A stretch of DNA of 33,270 bases from Candidatus Krumholzibacteriia bacterium (GCA_035649275.1 DASRJW010000145.1:1-33270); one strand, 5' to 3'. Positions 14,220 to 23,457 are shown, counted from the stretch's first letter. Notes: generated by a model from the letters alone, not told the origin. Program-made: numbers and translations.

Positions 14220-15098
14220 ATGGATTCGAAGGGAATCGTCCTGCTCACCGTCTCGATCCTGCTTGCCGCAGGAGCCGGGTGGGCTGCGTACCAGTACCTG
14301 GAAAAAATGCCGGACCGGCAGCGCGCGGTCGAGACCGTGCCGGTCGTCGTGGCCTCCAAGGACCTGACGTTTGGCACCAAGCTCGAGCAAGAGCATCTGA
14401 ACTTGGCGCAATTCCCCAAGGATGCGTTGCCGCGCGGCGCCTATGCCTCCCTGGACAGCGTCCTCGGCCAGACCTCGAAGGTGTTCCTCGTCACTGGTGA
14501 GCCGGTCCTGGCTTCGAAGCTCTCCTCCGTGGGTGGCGGGCTCTCGGTGCTGGTGCGGCCGTCGATGCGTGCCATCAGCGTCGAGGTGGACCAGGTCACC
14601 GGTGTGAGCGGCTTCGTCCTGCCCGGGGACCGCGTGGACATCCTGGTCACGGTGGAGAACGCCGGCGGCGCCAACGTCGCCGTCACCAAGACCGTGCTCC
14701 AGAACGCCGAGGTGCTCGCCGCCGGTGTCACCACCGATGAGAAGGGCAAGCGCCACATCACCACCCAGACCGTCACCCTCCTCGTCGATCCGACCGGCGC
14801 CGAGTCCGTGGCCCTGGGTCTGGCGCAGGGAGAGATCCACCTGGTGCTGCGCAACCCGGTGGATACGGAGGTCGTCAAGATCGAGGCGATGAACACGCGT
14901 ACGGTCCTCGGCATGGCGGCGGAGAAGCAGGTGACGCGGCAGCGTCCGGCGGAGACGGTCAGGAAGCCCGAGGTGAAGCCCACCGTCGTGCCGCCGCCTG
15001 CGGCGCCGGCGCCGAAGCCGGACCCGTCGTTCACTGTCATCCGCGGCGGGAACATCAGCAAGCAGAACTCGCCGACGGGCGAGAAGCCCAATCCCTGA
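14220..15098 (+). CDS. cpaB: CpaB/RcpC Flp pilus assembly protein
   Basis: The product has 292 residues. The ATG at 14220 has GAGGAGAAGGA just upstream. It has one N-terminal membrane segment (residues ~6-23), then a SAF domain beginning VPVVVASKDLTFGTKLEQEHL. Next comes the RcpC-type region with AISVEVDQVTGVSGFVLPGDRVDILV, which is diagnostic for CpaB. The C-terminal ~50 residues are Pro/Lys-rich and probably disordered. The protein is periplasmic and inner-membrane anchored, and works with the secretin encoded next. Confidence 0.93.
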   Translation: MDSKGIVLLTVSILLAAGAGWAAYQYLEKMPDRQRAVETVPVVVASKDLTFGTKLEQEHLNLAQFPKDALPRGAYASLDSVLGQTSKVFLVTGEPVLASKLSSVGGGLSVLVRPSMRAISVEVDQVTGVSGFVLPGDRVDILVTVENAGGANVAVTKTVLQNAEVLAAGVTTDEKGKRHITTQTVTLLVDPTGAESVALGLAQGEIHLVLRNPVDTEVVKIEAMNTRTVLGMAAEKQVTRQRPAETVRKPEVKPTVVPPPAAPAPKPDPSFTVIRGGNISKQNSPTGEKPNP

Positions 15099-15137
15099 GG
15101 GGAAACCGGCGAACCCGAGGAAGAAAAGCAGTGAGTC

Positions 15138-15159
15138 CCCGGGGCCATCAGGCCCCGGG
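15138..15159 (+). terminator. Perfect GC hairpin between cpaB and the secretin gene
   Basis: A nine-base-pair perfect stem (CCCGGGGCC / GGCCCCGGG) closes an ATCA loop. No U-run follows, so it is not a standard intrinsic terminator. Within this operon it may attenuate transcription or protect the mRNA end, setting different levels for upstream and downstream genes. Confidence 0.45.
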
Positions 15160-15208
15160 CCTCTGGTCGGAACTCTAAATGGTCAAGCTCTGCGGAATGG
15201 AGTCTGCA

Positions 15209-16324
15209 ATGCGACGCCCCATTTTCTTCGTTCTCGTGGCGCTCGTGCTGGCCCTGGCCCCTGGGGCCGCCCTCGGCGCCCATCCCAAGATCCGGGTGAC
15301 CGTGGGCCAGTCCGTGACACGGCAGCTCCCGCAGAACGTCAAGACCGTCTCCATCGCCGACACCAAGGTGGCCGACGTGATCGTTGCCGGCCCCAAAGAA
15401 GTGCTGCTGAACGGCAAGGACATCGGGCTCACCACGCTGGTCGTGTGGGACGAGTTCAACCGCTCACAAGTGTTCGACGTCATCGTCCAGGGCCCGTTCA
15501 GCGATCAGCAGATCGAGCTCAGGGTGAAGGTCGCAGAGATCAACCGCACCAAGGCCGCCGAGTTCGGTGTGGACCTCCTCGGCTACGGCGCCAAGGGCAC
15601 GAACGATCCCAACGGCGACAAGGGTGTGTTGGGCAGCTACGGCGGCCAGGTGGACACGCCGAGCATCCCGCTCTCCATCTTCGGCACCGGCCTCGAGGGC
15701 GTGAGCAGCGCGGTCGAGGGTGTCAGCATGGCCTTCCGTTACCTCCGCGGCGATGACGAGCTGCAAGTGATGATGAAGGCCCTGATGGCCAACGGCGTGC
15801 TCAAGCTGCTGGCCGAGCCCAACGTCTGCGCCTCCAGCGGTCAGAACGCGAGCTTCCTCTCCGGTGGCGAGATCCCGGTGCCCATTGCCAGCGCCGGCAG
15901 CACCGGCGGTTCCACCGTGACCATCGAGTGGAAGGAGTTCGGGGTCAAGGTCGGCTTCCTGCCCACGATCGTGGACTCCGCGGTCATCAACCTCAAGGTC
16001 TCGCCCGAGGTCAGCAGCCTCGACTTCGGCAACGGCATCCAGCTCTCCGGCTTCCGGGTGCCGGCCCTGCGCACGCGCAAGGCCGAGACCACGGTCGAGC
16101 TCAAGGATGGCGAAGTCCTCGTCATCGGCGGCTTGATCATGGAAGAGGAAACGAAGGTCGTGAGCAAGATTCCCCTGCTCGGGCACCTGCCGCTGCTGGG
16201 CTGGTTCTTCACCGATTACAGCTCGGGCAAGCAGCAGACCGAGCTCCTGCTCGTCGTGTCGCCCAAGATCACCCGCGCCTACCCGGCCGGCTCGGCCATG
16301 CCGGATCTGCGGACGAAGGACTGA
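15209..16324 (+). CDS. cpaC: Tad secretin (RcpA/CpaC)
   Basis: The product has 371 residues from the ATG at 15209, with GGAG 6 bases upstream; ATGs at 15179 and 15197 are also in frame. A Sec signal peptide ends near ALGA (residue ~25). The N-terminal domain (IRVTVGQSVTRQLPQNVKTV ... PKEVLLNGKDIGLTTLVVWD) is the pilus-formation/BON-like region of CpaC. The C-terminal half is the secretin pore, with VLKLLAEPNVCASSGQNASF and a final VSKIPLLGHLPLLGWFF. The protein should form the outer-membrane ring through which the Flp pilus leaves. It is somewhat shorter than the ~450-residue CpaC proteins. Confidence 0.93.
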   Translation: MRRPIFFVLVALVLALAPGAALGAHPKIRVTVGQSVTRQLPQNVKTVSIADTKVADVIVAGPKEVLLNGKDIGLTTLVVWDEFNRSQVFDVIVQGPFSDQQIELRVKVAEINRTKAAEFGVDLLGYGAKGTNDPNGDKGVLGSYGGQVDTPSIPLSIFGTGLEGVSSAVEGVSMAFRYLRGDDELQVMMKALMANGVLKLLAEPNVCASSGQNASFLSGGEIPVPIASAGSTGGSTVTIEWKEFGVKVGFLPTIVDSAVINLKVSPEVSSLDFGNGIQLSGFRVPALRTRKAETTVELKDGEVLVIGGLIMEEETKVVSKIPLLGHLPLLGWFFTDYSSGKQQTELLLVVSPKITRAYPAGSAMPDLRTKD

Positions 16325-16336
16325 AAGGATCGCAGC

Positions 16337-17434
16337 ATGCGTTCGCGTCGACTCCGCTCCCGCCAGAACCGCGGTAGCGCCCTCCTGATGGTGACCGTGG
16401 CGATCGCCGCGCTCATTTCCTTCGCCATCATCGCCATCGATGGGGCGGTGCTGATGACGACGAAGGGCCAGCTGCAGAAGGCCGCCGACGCCGCGGCGCT
16501 GGCCGGAGCCTCGGGGCTCCTGGCGGCGGACGAGGCCGAGGCCACCGATCGGGCCATCGCCTTCGCCGGCTTCAATCGGGCGGTGCAGGACTCGATGCGT
16601 GACGTCGTGATCACGCCGGACGATGTGTCCTTCCCCGAGGCCGACCACATCCGTGTGACGACCCACAGGACCGCGGCCACCGGGGACCCGCTGCGCACCT
16701 ACTTCCGCCGGATCGTCGATCCCTTCAATTCCAACACCGCCGACGTCACCGCCGTGGCCGAGGCCTGGTGCTACGACGTGTGCGAAACCCCGTGCCTGAA
16801 GCCCTGGTCCATCCCGGATCGCTGGAACGACGTGAACGCCAACAACAAGTATGACGCTGGCGAGGCCTACGACCCCGACGTGACCGGATACAAGGCCCCC
16901 GGCGACATCGGCTTGTCCATCGTGCTCAAGGTGGGGAACCCGCAGCAGGCGATCGAGCGGGGGGTGTTCTTCCCCGTGTGCTACCCGCCCCTGGACTACC
17001 CCGGTGAGAAACCGCTCTCCGGTGGCGAGTGGTACCGGACCTGGATCTCCGAGTGCGAGCCGTACCTGGTCGGACCGGGCGACCGGCTGCAGACCGAGAC
17101 GGGGAACAAGTCGGGCCCGACGCGCCAGGGGGTCACCGCGCTCCTCGCCCAGGATCCTGGGGCGCGCTGGAATGCGAGTTCGGGCACGGTGGTGAACTCC
17201 GCCTACGGGACCAGCCCGCGCATCGTGCTCGTGCCCTTCTTCGATCCCACCCGGCCCCCGACCTCGGGGGGAAGCTGGGTCCACGTCACGCGCGTGGGCG
17301 CCTTTTTCATCGAAGGGCAGAACGGTCAGGGTGACGTCGTCGGCCGCTTCATGAAGATCACCACCCAAGGGCTCCCTTGCCCGGGTGGCGGCAACGGTTC
17401 GTCGATGGTCAAAGGAATCGGTCTCATCGAATGA
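16337..17434 (+). CDS. TadG-like pilus assembly protein with a calcium-loop-like motif
   Basis: The product has 365 residues. The N-terminus NRGSALLMVTVAIAALISFAIIA, followed by DGAVLMTTKGQLQKAADAAALAGA, is the Tad_N/TadG signature: one membrane helix, then the AADAAALAGA motif. The large C-terminal part is exposed to the periplasm or the surface. It has closely spaced cysteines (about residues 145-154) and, at residues 165-176, DVNANNKYDAGE. That sequence fits the DxNxNxxxDxGE loop of dockerin-type calcium sites. No von Willebrand domain like that of full-length TadG was recognised, so the protein is a shorter relative. Confidence 0.82.
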   Translation: MRSRRLRSRQNRGSALLMVTVAIAALISFAIIAIDGAVLMTTKGQLQKAADAAALAGASGLLAADEAEATDRAIAFAGFNRAVQDSMRDVVITPDDVSFPEADHIRVTTHRTAATGDPLRTYFRRIVDPFNSNTADVTAVAEAWCYDVCETPCLKPWSIPDRWNDVNANNKYDAGEAYDPDVTGYKAPGDIGLSIVLKVGNPQQAIERGVFFPVCYPPLDYPGEKPLSGGEWYRTWISECEPYLVGPGDRLQTETGNKSGPTRQGVTALLAQDPGARWNASSGTVVNSAYGTSPRIVLVPFFDPTRPPTSGGSWVHVTRVGAFFIEGQNGQGDVVGRFMKITTQGLPCPGGGNGSSMVKGIGLIE

Positions 17435-17444
17435 AGGAGCCGGG

Positions 17445-18638
17445 ATGAGCTTGGACAGCCAGAAGCGTCCTCTCAAGCTGGTCCTGATCGACCGCGACGA
17501 GAAGACTGCGGCCATGATCAAGGAACACTTCGCGGACAAGGGCGTCCGGCTCGTCGGCGAGGCGGCGGACCTCAAGGCGGGGCTGCGCCAGGTGCGTGGC
17601 CTCCTCCCCGACCTGGTCCTCCTCGAGGTCCCGGCGGAAGCGGAGAAGGCCTTCGAGGCGGTGCAGCGCATCCGGGGCGAGCTGCCGGAGTGCGGCATCA
17701 TCTTGAGCGCCGACCACGTCTCCTCCGACCTGATCCTCAACAGCATGCGGGCCGGGGCCCAGGAGTTCGTCAACCGCCCGGTCCAGGCGGCGGACCTGGA
17801 CAAGGCGATCGAGCACCTGCGCAAGCTCATGGGACAGATCGTGCCCTCCGGCCGCCGCCGCAGCTGCACGGTGTCGCTCTTCTCCACCAAGGGCGGCTCG
17901 GGGGCGAGCATCGTCGCCACCAACCTGGCCGTCGCGCTGGCGCAGCGCCCCGGCACCCGGGTGGCCCTCGTGGACCTCAACTTCCAGATGGGCGATCTCA
18001 GCCTGATGATGGATCTCAAGCCCCGCTACAGCATCGCCGATCTGCACGGCAGCACCGGCATGGACGAGCGCGAGGTGCGCTCGCTGCTTTCGGCTCACAA
18101 CTCCGGCGTCATGCTGCTCAACGCCACCGGCACCGCCGAGGACGGCCAGAAGGTGGATCGCAACCAGATGGTCGAGGTCTTCGGCATGCTGGGCACGATG
18201 TTCGACTTCGTGATCGTCGATGCCGATCGCCACCTCGACGAGCGCTCGCTCGAGGTGCTCGACCTCTCGGACCGGGTGCTCCTCGTGGCCACCCTGAGCC
18301 TGCCGGCGATCCGCAACGCCAAGCGCTACTTCGAGCTCTTCCGCCGGCTCGAGATGAACGAGCACAAGTTCGAAATGGTGGTGAACCGGTACAACAACAA
18401 GAAAAGCGGCTTGCGCATCCGCGATCTCGAAGGTGCCGTGGGCCTGCAGGTCTCCTGGTTGGTCCCCAACGATTACCAGGTGGCGAATCATTCCATCGAC
18501 GCCGGCGTGCCGCTCATGATCGGGGCGCCGCGCAGCAAGCTCGCCAAGAGCTTCGAGGAGTATGCGGAGAAGCTGTCATCGGGGGTCGAGACCAGCAAGG
18601 AGACGGACGCCGTGCCCGCCCCGGCGCCCACGCACTGA
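17445..18638 (+). CDS. tadZ: TadZ/CpaE pilus localisation ATPase-like protein
   Basis: The product has 397 residues from the ATG at 17445. Residues ~8-130 form a receiver-like domain whose usual phosphoacceptor Asp is replaced by Glu (PDLVLLEVP), so it is probably not phosphorylated. From residue ~145 there is a MinD/ParA-type domain. Its deviant Walker A reads KGGSGASIVATN and lacks the GKT lysine, while VALVDLNFQMGDL keeps the second signature. Such atypical receiver plus degenerate ParA domains are characteristic of TadZ/CpaE, which places the pilus machine at the cell pole or at a focus. The gene lies immediately before tadA. Confidence 0.92.
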   Translation: MSLDSQKRPLKLVLIDRDEKTAAMIKEHFADKGVRLVGEAADLKAGLRQVRGLLPDLVLLEVPAEAEKAFEAVQRIRGELPECGIILSADHVSSDLILNSMRAGAQEFVNRPVQAADLDKAIEHLRKLMGQIVPSGRRRSCTVSLFSTKGGSGASIVATNLAVALAQRPGTRVALVDLNFQMGDLSLMMDLKPRYSIADLHGSTGMDEREVRSLLSAHNSGVMLLNATGTAEDGQKVDRNQMVEVFGMLGTMFDFVIVDADRHLDERSLEVLDLSDRVLLVATLSLPAIRNAKRYFELFRRLEMNEHKFEMVVNRYNNKKSGLRIRDLEGAVGLQVSWLVPNDYQVANHSIDAGVPLMIGAPRSKLAKSFEEYAEKLSSGVETSKETDAVPAPAPTH

Positions 18639-18659
18639 GTCGGCTCATGGAGGAGCAAC

Positions 18660-20081
18660 ATGTCGCTGCGCGATAGCTTCCGACGGACCGCCCCGCCGCG
18701 CCCGGCGGCTTCCACCCCGGCGCCCGTGGTCGCGGAGACCGCCGCTGCCAAGCGTCCGGTGCCGGCCGCGCCCGCCGCCCCGTCCACTCCGGGCATGGGC
18801 CACGCCCTGGCGCGGCGCCACCAGTCGCTCAAGGCGCAGGTGCACCGCACCATGATCGAGCGGATCAACCTGGCCTCTCTCGAGACGGTGAGCCAGGACC
18901 AGCTGCGGGTGCAGGTGCGCGCCATCATCTCCTCTCTCATCGCCGAGGAAAACATCCCCTTGAGCGAGAGCCAGCGTAACGGGCTGGAGCAGGAGATCCT
19001 CAACGAGACCTTCGGCCTCGGTCCCATCGAGCCGTTCCTCCATGACCCGGATGTGGCGGACATCCTGGTGAACACGCACAAGGCCGTGTTCGTCGAGCGC
19101 TTCGGCAAGCTCGAGTCGACCGACGCTCGCTTCGACGACAACGACCACCTGATGAAGATCATCGACCGCATCGTCTCCCGGGTCGGCCGGCGCATCGACG
19201 AGTCCTCCCCCATGGTGGACGCGCGCCTCCCCGATGGCTCCCGCGTCAACGCCATCATTCCGCCCCTGGCGCTGGACGGGCCCATCCTCTCCATCCGTCG
19301 CTTCGGGACGCGGACGCTGCACATGGACAGCTTGGTGGCCATCGGCTCCATCACCAACGGCATGGCGGAGGTGCTCCAGGGCGCCATCCGGGCGCGCTTG
19401 AACATGCTCATCGTCGGCGGCACGGGTTCGGGGAAGACGACGTTGCTCAACGCGCTTTCCGCCTACATCCCGCCGGACGAGCGCATCGTCACCATCGAGG
19501 ACGCCGCCGAGCTGCAGCTCCTGCAACCCCACGTGGTGCGCCTCGAGACCCGGCCGGCGAACATCGAGGGCAAGGGCCAGATCACCCAGCGCGACCTGGT
19601 GCGCAACTCCCTGCGTATGCGCCCCGACCGCATCATCGTGGGCGAGGTGCGCGGCGCCGAGGTTCTGGACATGCTCCAGGCCATGAACACGGGCCACGAC
19701 GGTTCGCTGACCACGGTGCACGCCAACAGCGCCCGCGAGGCCCTGCACCGCTTGGAGACCCTGATGCTCCTCACCGGCGTCAACCTGCCGGCGCAGGCCA
19801 TGCGCGAGCAGATCAGCGCCGCCCTCGACGTCGTGGTGAACGTGACGCGCATGGCCGACGGCACCCGGCGTGTGGTGGGCATCAGCGAGATCGTCGGCAT
19901 GGAGCGCGAGGTCGTGGCCATGCAGGACATCTTCGTCTTCCGCAAGAGCGGCATCGCCGAAGACGGCAAGGTCATGGGCCAGTACGTCGCCACGGGCATC
20001 CGTCCCAAGTTCGCCGATCGCCTCGCGGTGAGCGGCGTCGCGCTCTCGGCCGACCTCTTCCGTGAAGGCCGGGTGATCTAG
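18660..20081 (+). CDS. tadA: TadA/CpaF pilus assembly ATPase
   Basis: The product has 473 residues. The ATG at 18660 has GGAGGAG just upstream. A Pro/Ala-rich N-terminus of ~45 residues precedes the helical N-terminal domain and the secretion-ATPase core. Motifs include Walker [18 protein letters not shown] (around residue 255), EDAAELQL, Walker [13 protein letters not shown] and the His box [10 protein letters not shown]. This type IV/II secretion family ATPase powers Flp pilus extension, and possibly retraction, from the cytoplasmic face of TadB/TadC. Confidence 0.96.
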   Translation: MSLRDSFRRTAPPRPAASTPAPVVAETAAAKRPVPAAPAAPSTPGMGHALARRHQSLKAQVHRTMIERINLASLETVSQDQLRVQVRAIISSLIAEENIPLSESQRNGLEQEILNETFGLGPIEPFLHDPDVADILVNTHKAVFVERFGKLESTDARFDDNDHLMKIIDRIVSRVGRRIDESSPMVDARLPDGSRVNAIIPPLALDGPILSIRRFGTRTLHMDSLVAIGSITNGMAEVLQGAIRARLNMLIVGGTGSGKTTLLNALSAYIPPDERIVTIEDAAELQLLQPHVVRLETRPANIEGKGQITQRDLVRNSLRMRPDRIIVGEVRGAEVLDMLQAMNTGHDGSLTTVHANSAREALHRLETLMLLTGVNLPAQAMREQISAALDVVVNVTRMADGTRRVVGISEIVGMEREVVAMQDIFVFRKSGIAEDGKVMGQYVATGIRPKFADRLAVSGVALSADLFREGRVI

Positions 20082-20086
20082 AGCGC

Positions 20087-21058
20087 ATGAACACCAACCT
20101 GCTCGTCCTCAGCATCGGCATTTCCCTCGCCGTGGCCTGCGCCATGGCCGGGATCGCCCTCTTGGTGCGCTCCCTGGGCGTGCGCACGGCCCGCCAGCGC
20201 CTGCAAGAGGTCTCGGGCGACACGGTGATGGACTCGGACGTGGCGCCGGCCATCATGCGGGACATGAAGCTGAGCTCGGTGCCGCTGCTGAACGCGCTGC
20301 TCGAGCACCTCTCCTGGGCCCGGAGGCTCGACCTCCTCCTGGCGCAAAGCGACCTGACCATCCGCCTCAGCCAGTTCCTCATGATCATGCTGGGCTGTGC
20401 CCTCGGTGGCGGTCTCGTGGCGCTGCAGATCTCGCACTGGTGGTGGTCGAGCGTCCCGGCCGCCCTCTTCTGCGGCAGCATCCCGGTCATGGTGGTGGTG
20501 CACAAGAAGCGCCGCCGGCTGTCCCAGTTCGAGAAGCAGTTCCCCGACGCGCTGGACATCCTCACCGGGGCGCTCCGCGCCGGCCTCGCCTTCAGCGGCG
20601 CCATCCAGGTGGTCGCCGAGGAGTGCCCGAAGCCGGTGTCGAAGGAGTTCACCATCGTCTTCGAGGAGAATCGGCTGGGCCTCGACATGAAGGAAGCCCT
20701 GCGCAATCTCGCCGCGCGGGTGGACAGCGCCGAGCTCCGCATGTTCGTCACCGCCGTCATCCTGCAGCGCGAGACGGGTGGCAACCTCACGGAGATCCTG
20801 GAGGGGACGGCGCACATCATCCGCGAGCGCTTCCGCATCCTCGGCGAGGTGCGCGCCCTCACCGCTTCGCAGCGCTTCTCCGGGATGGTGCTCAGCATCC
20901 TGCCCCTGGCCATGGCCGGCCTCGTCTCGGTGATGGCACCGGAATACATGAGAACTTTGCTGCAGGATCCCGCCGGGAAGTACCTCATCGCCGGAGCGCT
21001 GACCTTGCAAATCGTGGGCTACCTGCTCATCCGCCGCATCGTTGCGATCAAGGTCTAG
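20087..21058 (+). CDS. tadB: TadB inner-membrane platform protein
   Basis: The product has 323 residues. It has one N-terminal span, a cytoplasmic segment, a central pair of spans (around residues 85-130), and then the T2SF/GspF domain with FPDALDILTGALRAGLAFSG and ILQRETGGNLTEILEG. Two C-terminal spans follow. It forms the membrane platform with TadC, and its gene starts 5 bases after the ATPase gene. Confidence 0.94.
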   Translation: MNTNLLVLSIGISLAVACAMAGIALLVRSLGVRTARQRLQEVSGDTVMDSDVAPAIMRDMKLSSVPLLNALLEHLSWARRLDLLLAQSDLTIRLSQFLMIMLGCALGGGLVALQISHWWWSSVPAALFCGSIPVMVVVHKKRRRLSQFEKQFPDALDILTGALRAGLAFSGAIQVVAEECPKPVSKEFTIVFEENRLGLDMKEALRNLAARVDSAELRMFVTAVILQRETGGNLTEILEGTAHIIRERFRILGEVRALTASQRFSGMVLSILPLAMAGLVSVMAPEYMRTLLQDPAGKYLIAGALTLQIVGYLLIRRIVAIKV

Positions 21059-21067
21059 GAGGACGCG

Positions 21068-21997
21068 ATGCTGATCATTGTCTCCGCACTCGTGGCGCTC
21101 GCGTTGCTCACCGGCGTGGGTGGGATCGTGCTCATGCGCGGCAACAAGCGGCAGCTCTCCCATCGTCTCAGTGAGGTGCGCACCACCAGCGACCGCCGCA
21201 AGATCATCCCTGACGAGATCCTGCAGCAGCGGGCGCCGTTTCTCGGGCGTCTGATCGGCGTCTTCGGCTGGCTCCTGCCCATGCAGGTGACCAGCGAGAC
21301 CTTGCGCTGGGAGCTCGCCCAGGCCGGCTACCGCTCCCTGGACGCGCCGGGGATCTACGTCGGCTTCCGGGTGCTGTGCACCGCGGCCGTCGGTATCGCC
21401 TCCTTCATGGTGACGACGTCCCTCGGGCGGCCGCAGAGCGAGATCCTCATGCTCACCTTCCTCGGCATCGTCATCGGCTTCATGGCGCCGATGATGTTCC
21501 TGCGCTGGAAGCAGGGGCAGCGGCGCCAAGAGATCACGCTGGCACTCCCGGACGCCCTGGATCTCATGGTGATCTGCGTCGAGGCAGGCCTGGGGCTGAA
21601 CGCGGCCATCCTCAACGTCGGCAAGGAGGTCCGCTTGAACTCGGTGGCTCTGTCCGAGGAGCTGCGCATGGTCAACAGCGAGATGCGCGCCGGCATCAGC
21701 CGCCTCGAGGCCTTGCGCAATCTCGCGATTCGCACGGGAGTGGACGAAGTCCGCGCGCTGGTCGCCGTCCTCATCCAGAGCGACCGTTTCGGCACCAGCA
21801 TCGGCCAGGCGCTCCGAACCCACGCCCTCTCGCTGCGCACCAGGCGGCGGCAACGCGCCGAGGAAGCAGCGCGGAAAACCCCAGTGAAGATGGTTTTCCC
21901 CCTGGTCTTTTGCATTTTCCCCGAGCTGCTGGTGGTCATCCTGGCACCCGGCATGCTCCAGTTGTTCCGGGCCCTTCTGGACATGGCCAAGGGTTGA
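21068..21997 (+). CDS. tadC: TadC inner-membrane platform protein
   Basis: The product has 309 residues. The ATG at 21068 is preceded by GGAGG. It has an N-terminal span, two central spans (residues ~95-145), the T2SF motif LPDALDLMVICVEAGLGLNAA, and RALVAVLIQSDRFGTSIGQAL. A last hydrophobic segment carries KMVFPLVFCIFPELLVVIL. It is the second platform subunit and follows tadB by 9 bases. Confidence 0.94.
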   Translation: MLIIVSALVALALLTGVGGIVLMRGNKRQLSHRLSEVRTTSDRRKIIPDEILQQRAPFLGRLIGVFGWLLPMQVTSETLRWELAQAGYRSLDAPGIYVGFRVLCTAAVGIASFMVTTSLGRPQSEILMLTFLGIVIGFMAPMMFLRWKQGQRRQEITLALPDALDLMVICVEAGLGLNAAILNVGKEVRLNSVALSEELRMVNSEMRAGISRLEALRNLAIRTGVDEVRALVAVLIQSDRFGTSIGQALRTHALSLRTRRRQRAEEAARKTPVKMVFPLVFCIFPELLVVILAPGMLQLFRALLDMAKG

Positions 21998-22042
21998 GGA
22001 CCCGCAGGCCACCGAGGGAAACACCACGGAGGTTTGTGGAAC

Positions 22043-22165
22043 ATGTCGATCGATCTGGTCCTTGTCGTCGTCGCTGTCATCATCGGCCTTTCTTACTTCG
22101 CGGTGCGCAGCAACCGGAAGCAGCGCGAGCTGAAAGCGCAGGCACGGCGCGGCGCCACGAAGTAA
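22043..22165 (+). CDS. 40-residue single-span membrane protein at the end of the Tad operon
   Basis: A short frame begins at ATG 22043, with GGAGG 10 bases upstream, and ends at TAA 22163-22165. The product begins MSIDLVLVVVAVIIGLSYF, one clear membrane helix, followed by a strongly basic cytoplasmic tail (VRSNRKQRELKAQARRG). It lies 45 bases after tadC on the same strand. Size and topology suggest a small regulator or stabiliser of the TadB/TadC platform, but no family is recognised. Confidence 0.6.
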   Translation: MSIDLVLVVVAVIIGLSYFAVRSNRKQRELKAQARRGATK

Positions 22166-22227
22166 CCCTTGCGCTAGGCAGACGGGCCGGAAGACTCGCC
22201 TCTTTCGGCCCGCCCTTTCTTCAGGTC

Positions 22228-22758
22228 ATGTTGCGCTTCGCCTTCACCCGCTTCCTTCGCCCCGCCGGTGCTCTCTGCCTGGCCGTGGCGCTCCTCGTTC
22301 CCAGTCCGGCTCCGGCCCAGGACAACGCCACCACGGTGAAGTCGCTCCGCGGTCTCCAGGGCGTGCACGTCGCCATGGCCGCCGTTTCTCCCGAGCTCAA
22401 GGCCAAGGGCGTCACCACCGACGTCCTCTTCGCCGCCGTCGTCCTGCAGCTGCGCCAGGCGCAGATCCCGATCCTGGACGAGATGCCGAAGCCCCCGCCG
22501 GATGGCCCGGAGCTGCACATCGAACTCCTCGCCAACGTCGATCCCACCTTCGACCAGTGCTCGTTCAGCTTCCGCTTGGAGCTCCGACAAATCGCGCGTC
22601 TCGAGCGCGATCCCAAGGCTGCTCCGCTCCGCGTCGTGACCTGGAGCATCGGCGGCATCGGCGAGGCCAGCAACAATTGGCGCCAGGTGCTGCGGGAGGA
22701 GCTGGATTACTACTTGGGACGTTTCACCGCCGCCTACCGCACCGCCAACCCGCTCTGA
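22228..22758 (+). CDS. Secreted protein of unknown function
   Basis: The product has 176 residues from the ATG at 22228. A signal peptide with a hydrophobic core (LRPAGALCLAVALLV) ends near PAPAQ at residue ~31. The mature part (~145 residues) reads like a mixed alpha/beta domain: LRGLQGVHVAMAAVSPEL, VLQLRQAQIPILDE, LHIELLANV, FSFRLELRQIARLERD and VVTWSIGGIG. A single Cys is present. The pattern of short amphipathic strands resembles small envelope proteins, but I cannot name a family. It lies 62 bases after the small Tad-linked gene. Confidence 0.75.
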   Translation: MLRFAFTRFLRPAGALCLAVALLVPSPAPAQDNATTVKSLRGLQGVHVAMAAVSPELKAKGVTTDVLFAAVVLQLRQAQIPILDEMPKPPPDGPELHIELLANVDPTFDQCSFSFRLELRQIARLERDPKAAPLRVVTWSIGGIGEASNNWRQVLREELDYYLGRFTAAYRTANPL

Positions 22759-22906
22759 CGCGTTCGGTCCACCCCGCTTCCCTCGCGCGCGCCCAGGTGC
22801 TAACCTGAACCGCCCTTGAGCCAGCCCGAAGCCCGGCGAGCTGCCGCACGGCACGCTCCGCGGCACGTCGCTGCGCGGCAAGGATTTCAGTCACAGGAGG
22901 CATCGC

Positions 22907-23401
22907 ATGGCCCGCATCACCCTGAAGGGCAACCCGATCCACACGAGCGGCGAGCTGCCGGCGATCGGGAGCCAGGCAAAGGAATTCGACCTGGTCAAGC
23001 AGGACCTCTCCACGGCGACGCTGGCGTCCTTCTCCGGCAAGAAGAAGGTCCTCAATATCTACGTCAGCGTCGACACGTCCATCTGTGCCACCTCGGTGAA
23101 GAAGTTCTTCGAGCGCGCCAGAACCAAGCCGAACCTCGTGGTCCTCAACATCTCGGCGGATCTGCCCTTCGCGGCGAAGCGCTTCTGCGGCAGCGAGGGC
23201 GTCGAGAACGCCATCACGCTCTCGACTTTCCGCTCCCGCTTCGCCGACGATTATGGGCTCAAGATCACCGACGGGCCTCTTACGGGTCTGTGCTCCCGCG
23301 CCATCGTCGTCCTCGACGAGAACAACCGCGTGCTGCACACCGAGCAGGTGCCCGAGATCGGCCAGGAACCCGATTACGACCGGGCCTTGGCCAAGGTGTG
23401 A
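22907..23401 (+). CDS. tpx: Thiol peroxidase (Tpx, atypical 2-Cys peroxiredoxin)
   Basis: The product has 164 residues. The ATG at 22907 has AGGAGG upstream. The peroxidatic site is VDTSICATSVKKF with Cys60 (family pattern DTxVCxxxTRxF). The resolving Cys94 lies in the helix of AAKRFCGSEG, as in Tpx. The N-terminal ITLKGNPIHTSGELPAIGSQ and C-terminal RAIVVLDENNRV are typical of the family. The enzyme reduces hydrogen peroxide and lipid hydroperoxides with thioredoxin. It stands just before a PerR-like regulator and rubrerythrin, so it belongs to one peroxide-defence block. Confidence 0.95.
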   Translation: MARITLKGNPIHTSGELPAIGSQAKEFDLVKQDLSTATLASFSGKKKVLNIYVSVDTSICATSVKKFFERARTKPNLVVLNISADLPFAAKRFCGSEGVENAITLSTFRSRFADDYGLKITDGPLTGLCSRAIVVLDENNRVLHTEQVPEIGQEPDYDRALAKV

Positions 23402-23457
23402 ATCGGGGCTTCTTCCCGGGACGGAGCTCCCCGAGAAAAGCCCGAACCCTGACATCC

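Noticed and set aside
15464-18019. An 851-codon open frame on the minus strand across the secretin, TadG-like and TadZ genes
   Set aside because: It is a shadow of strongly GC-biased genes on the + strand: the translation is rich in Arg, Gly, His and Asp without domain order. All three + strand genes have clear family motifs.
20078-22027. A 649-codon open frame on the minus strand across tadB and tadC
   Set aside because: Compositional artefact opposite two well-defined T2SF proteins; no motif, signal or ribosome site.
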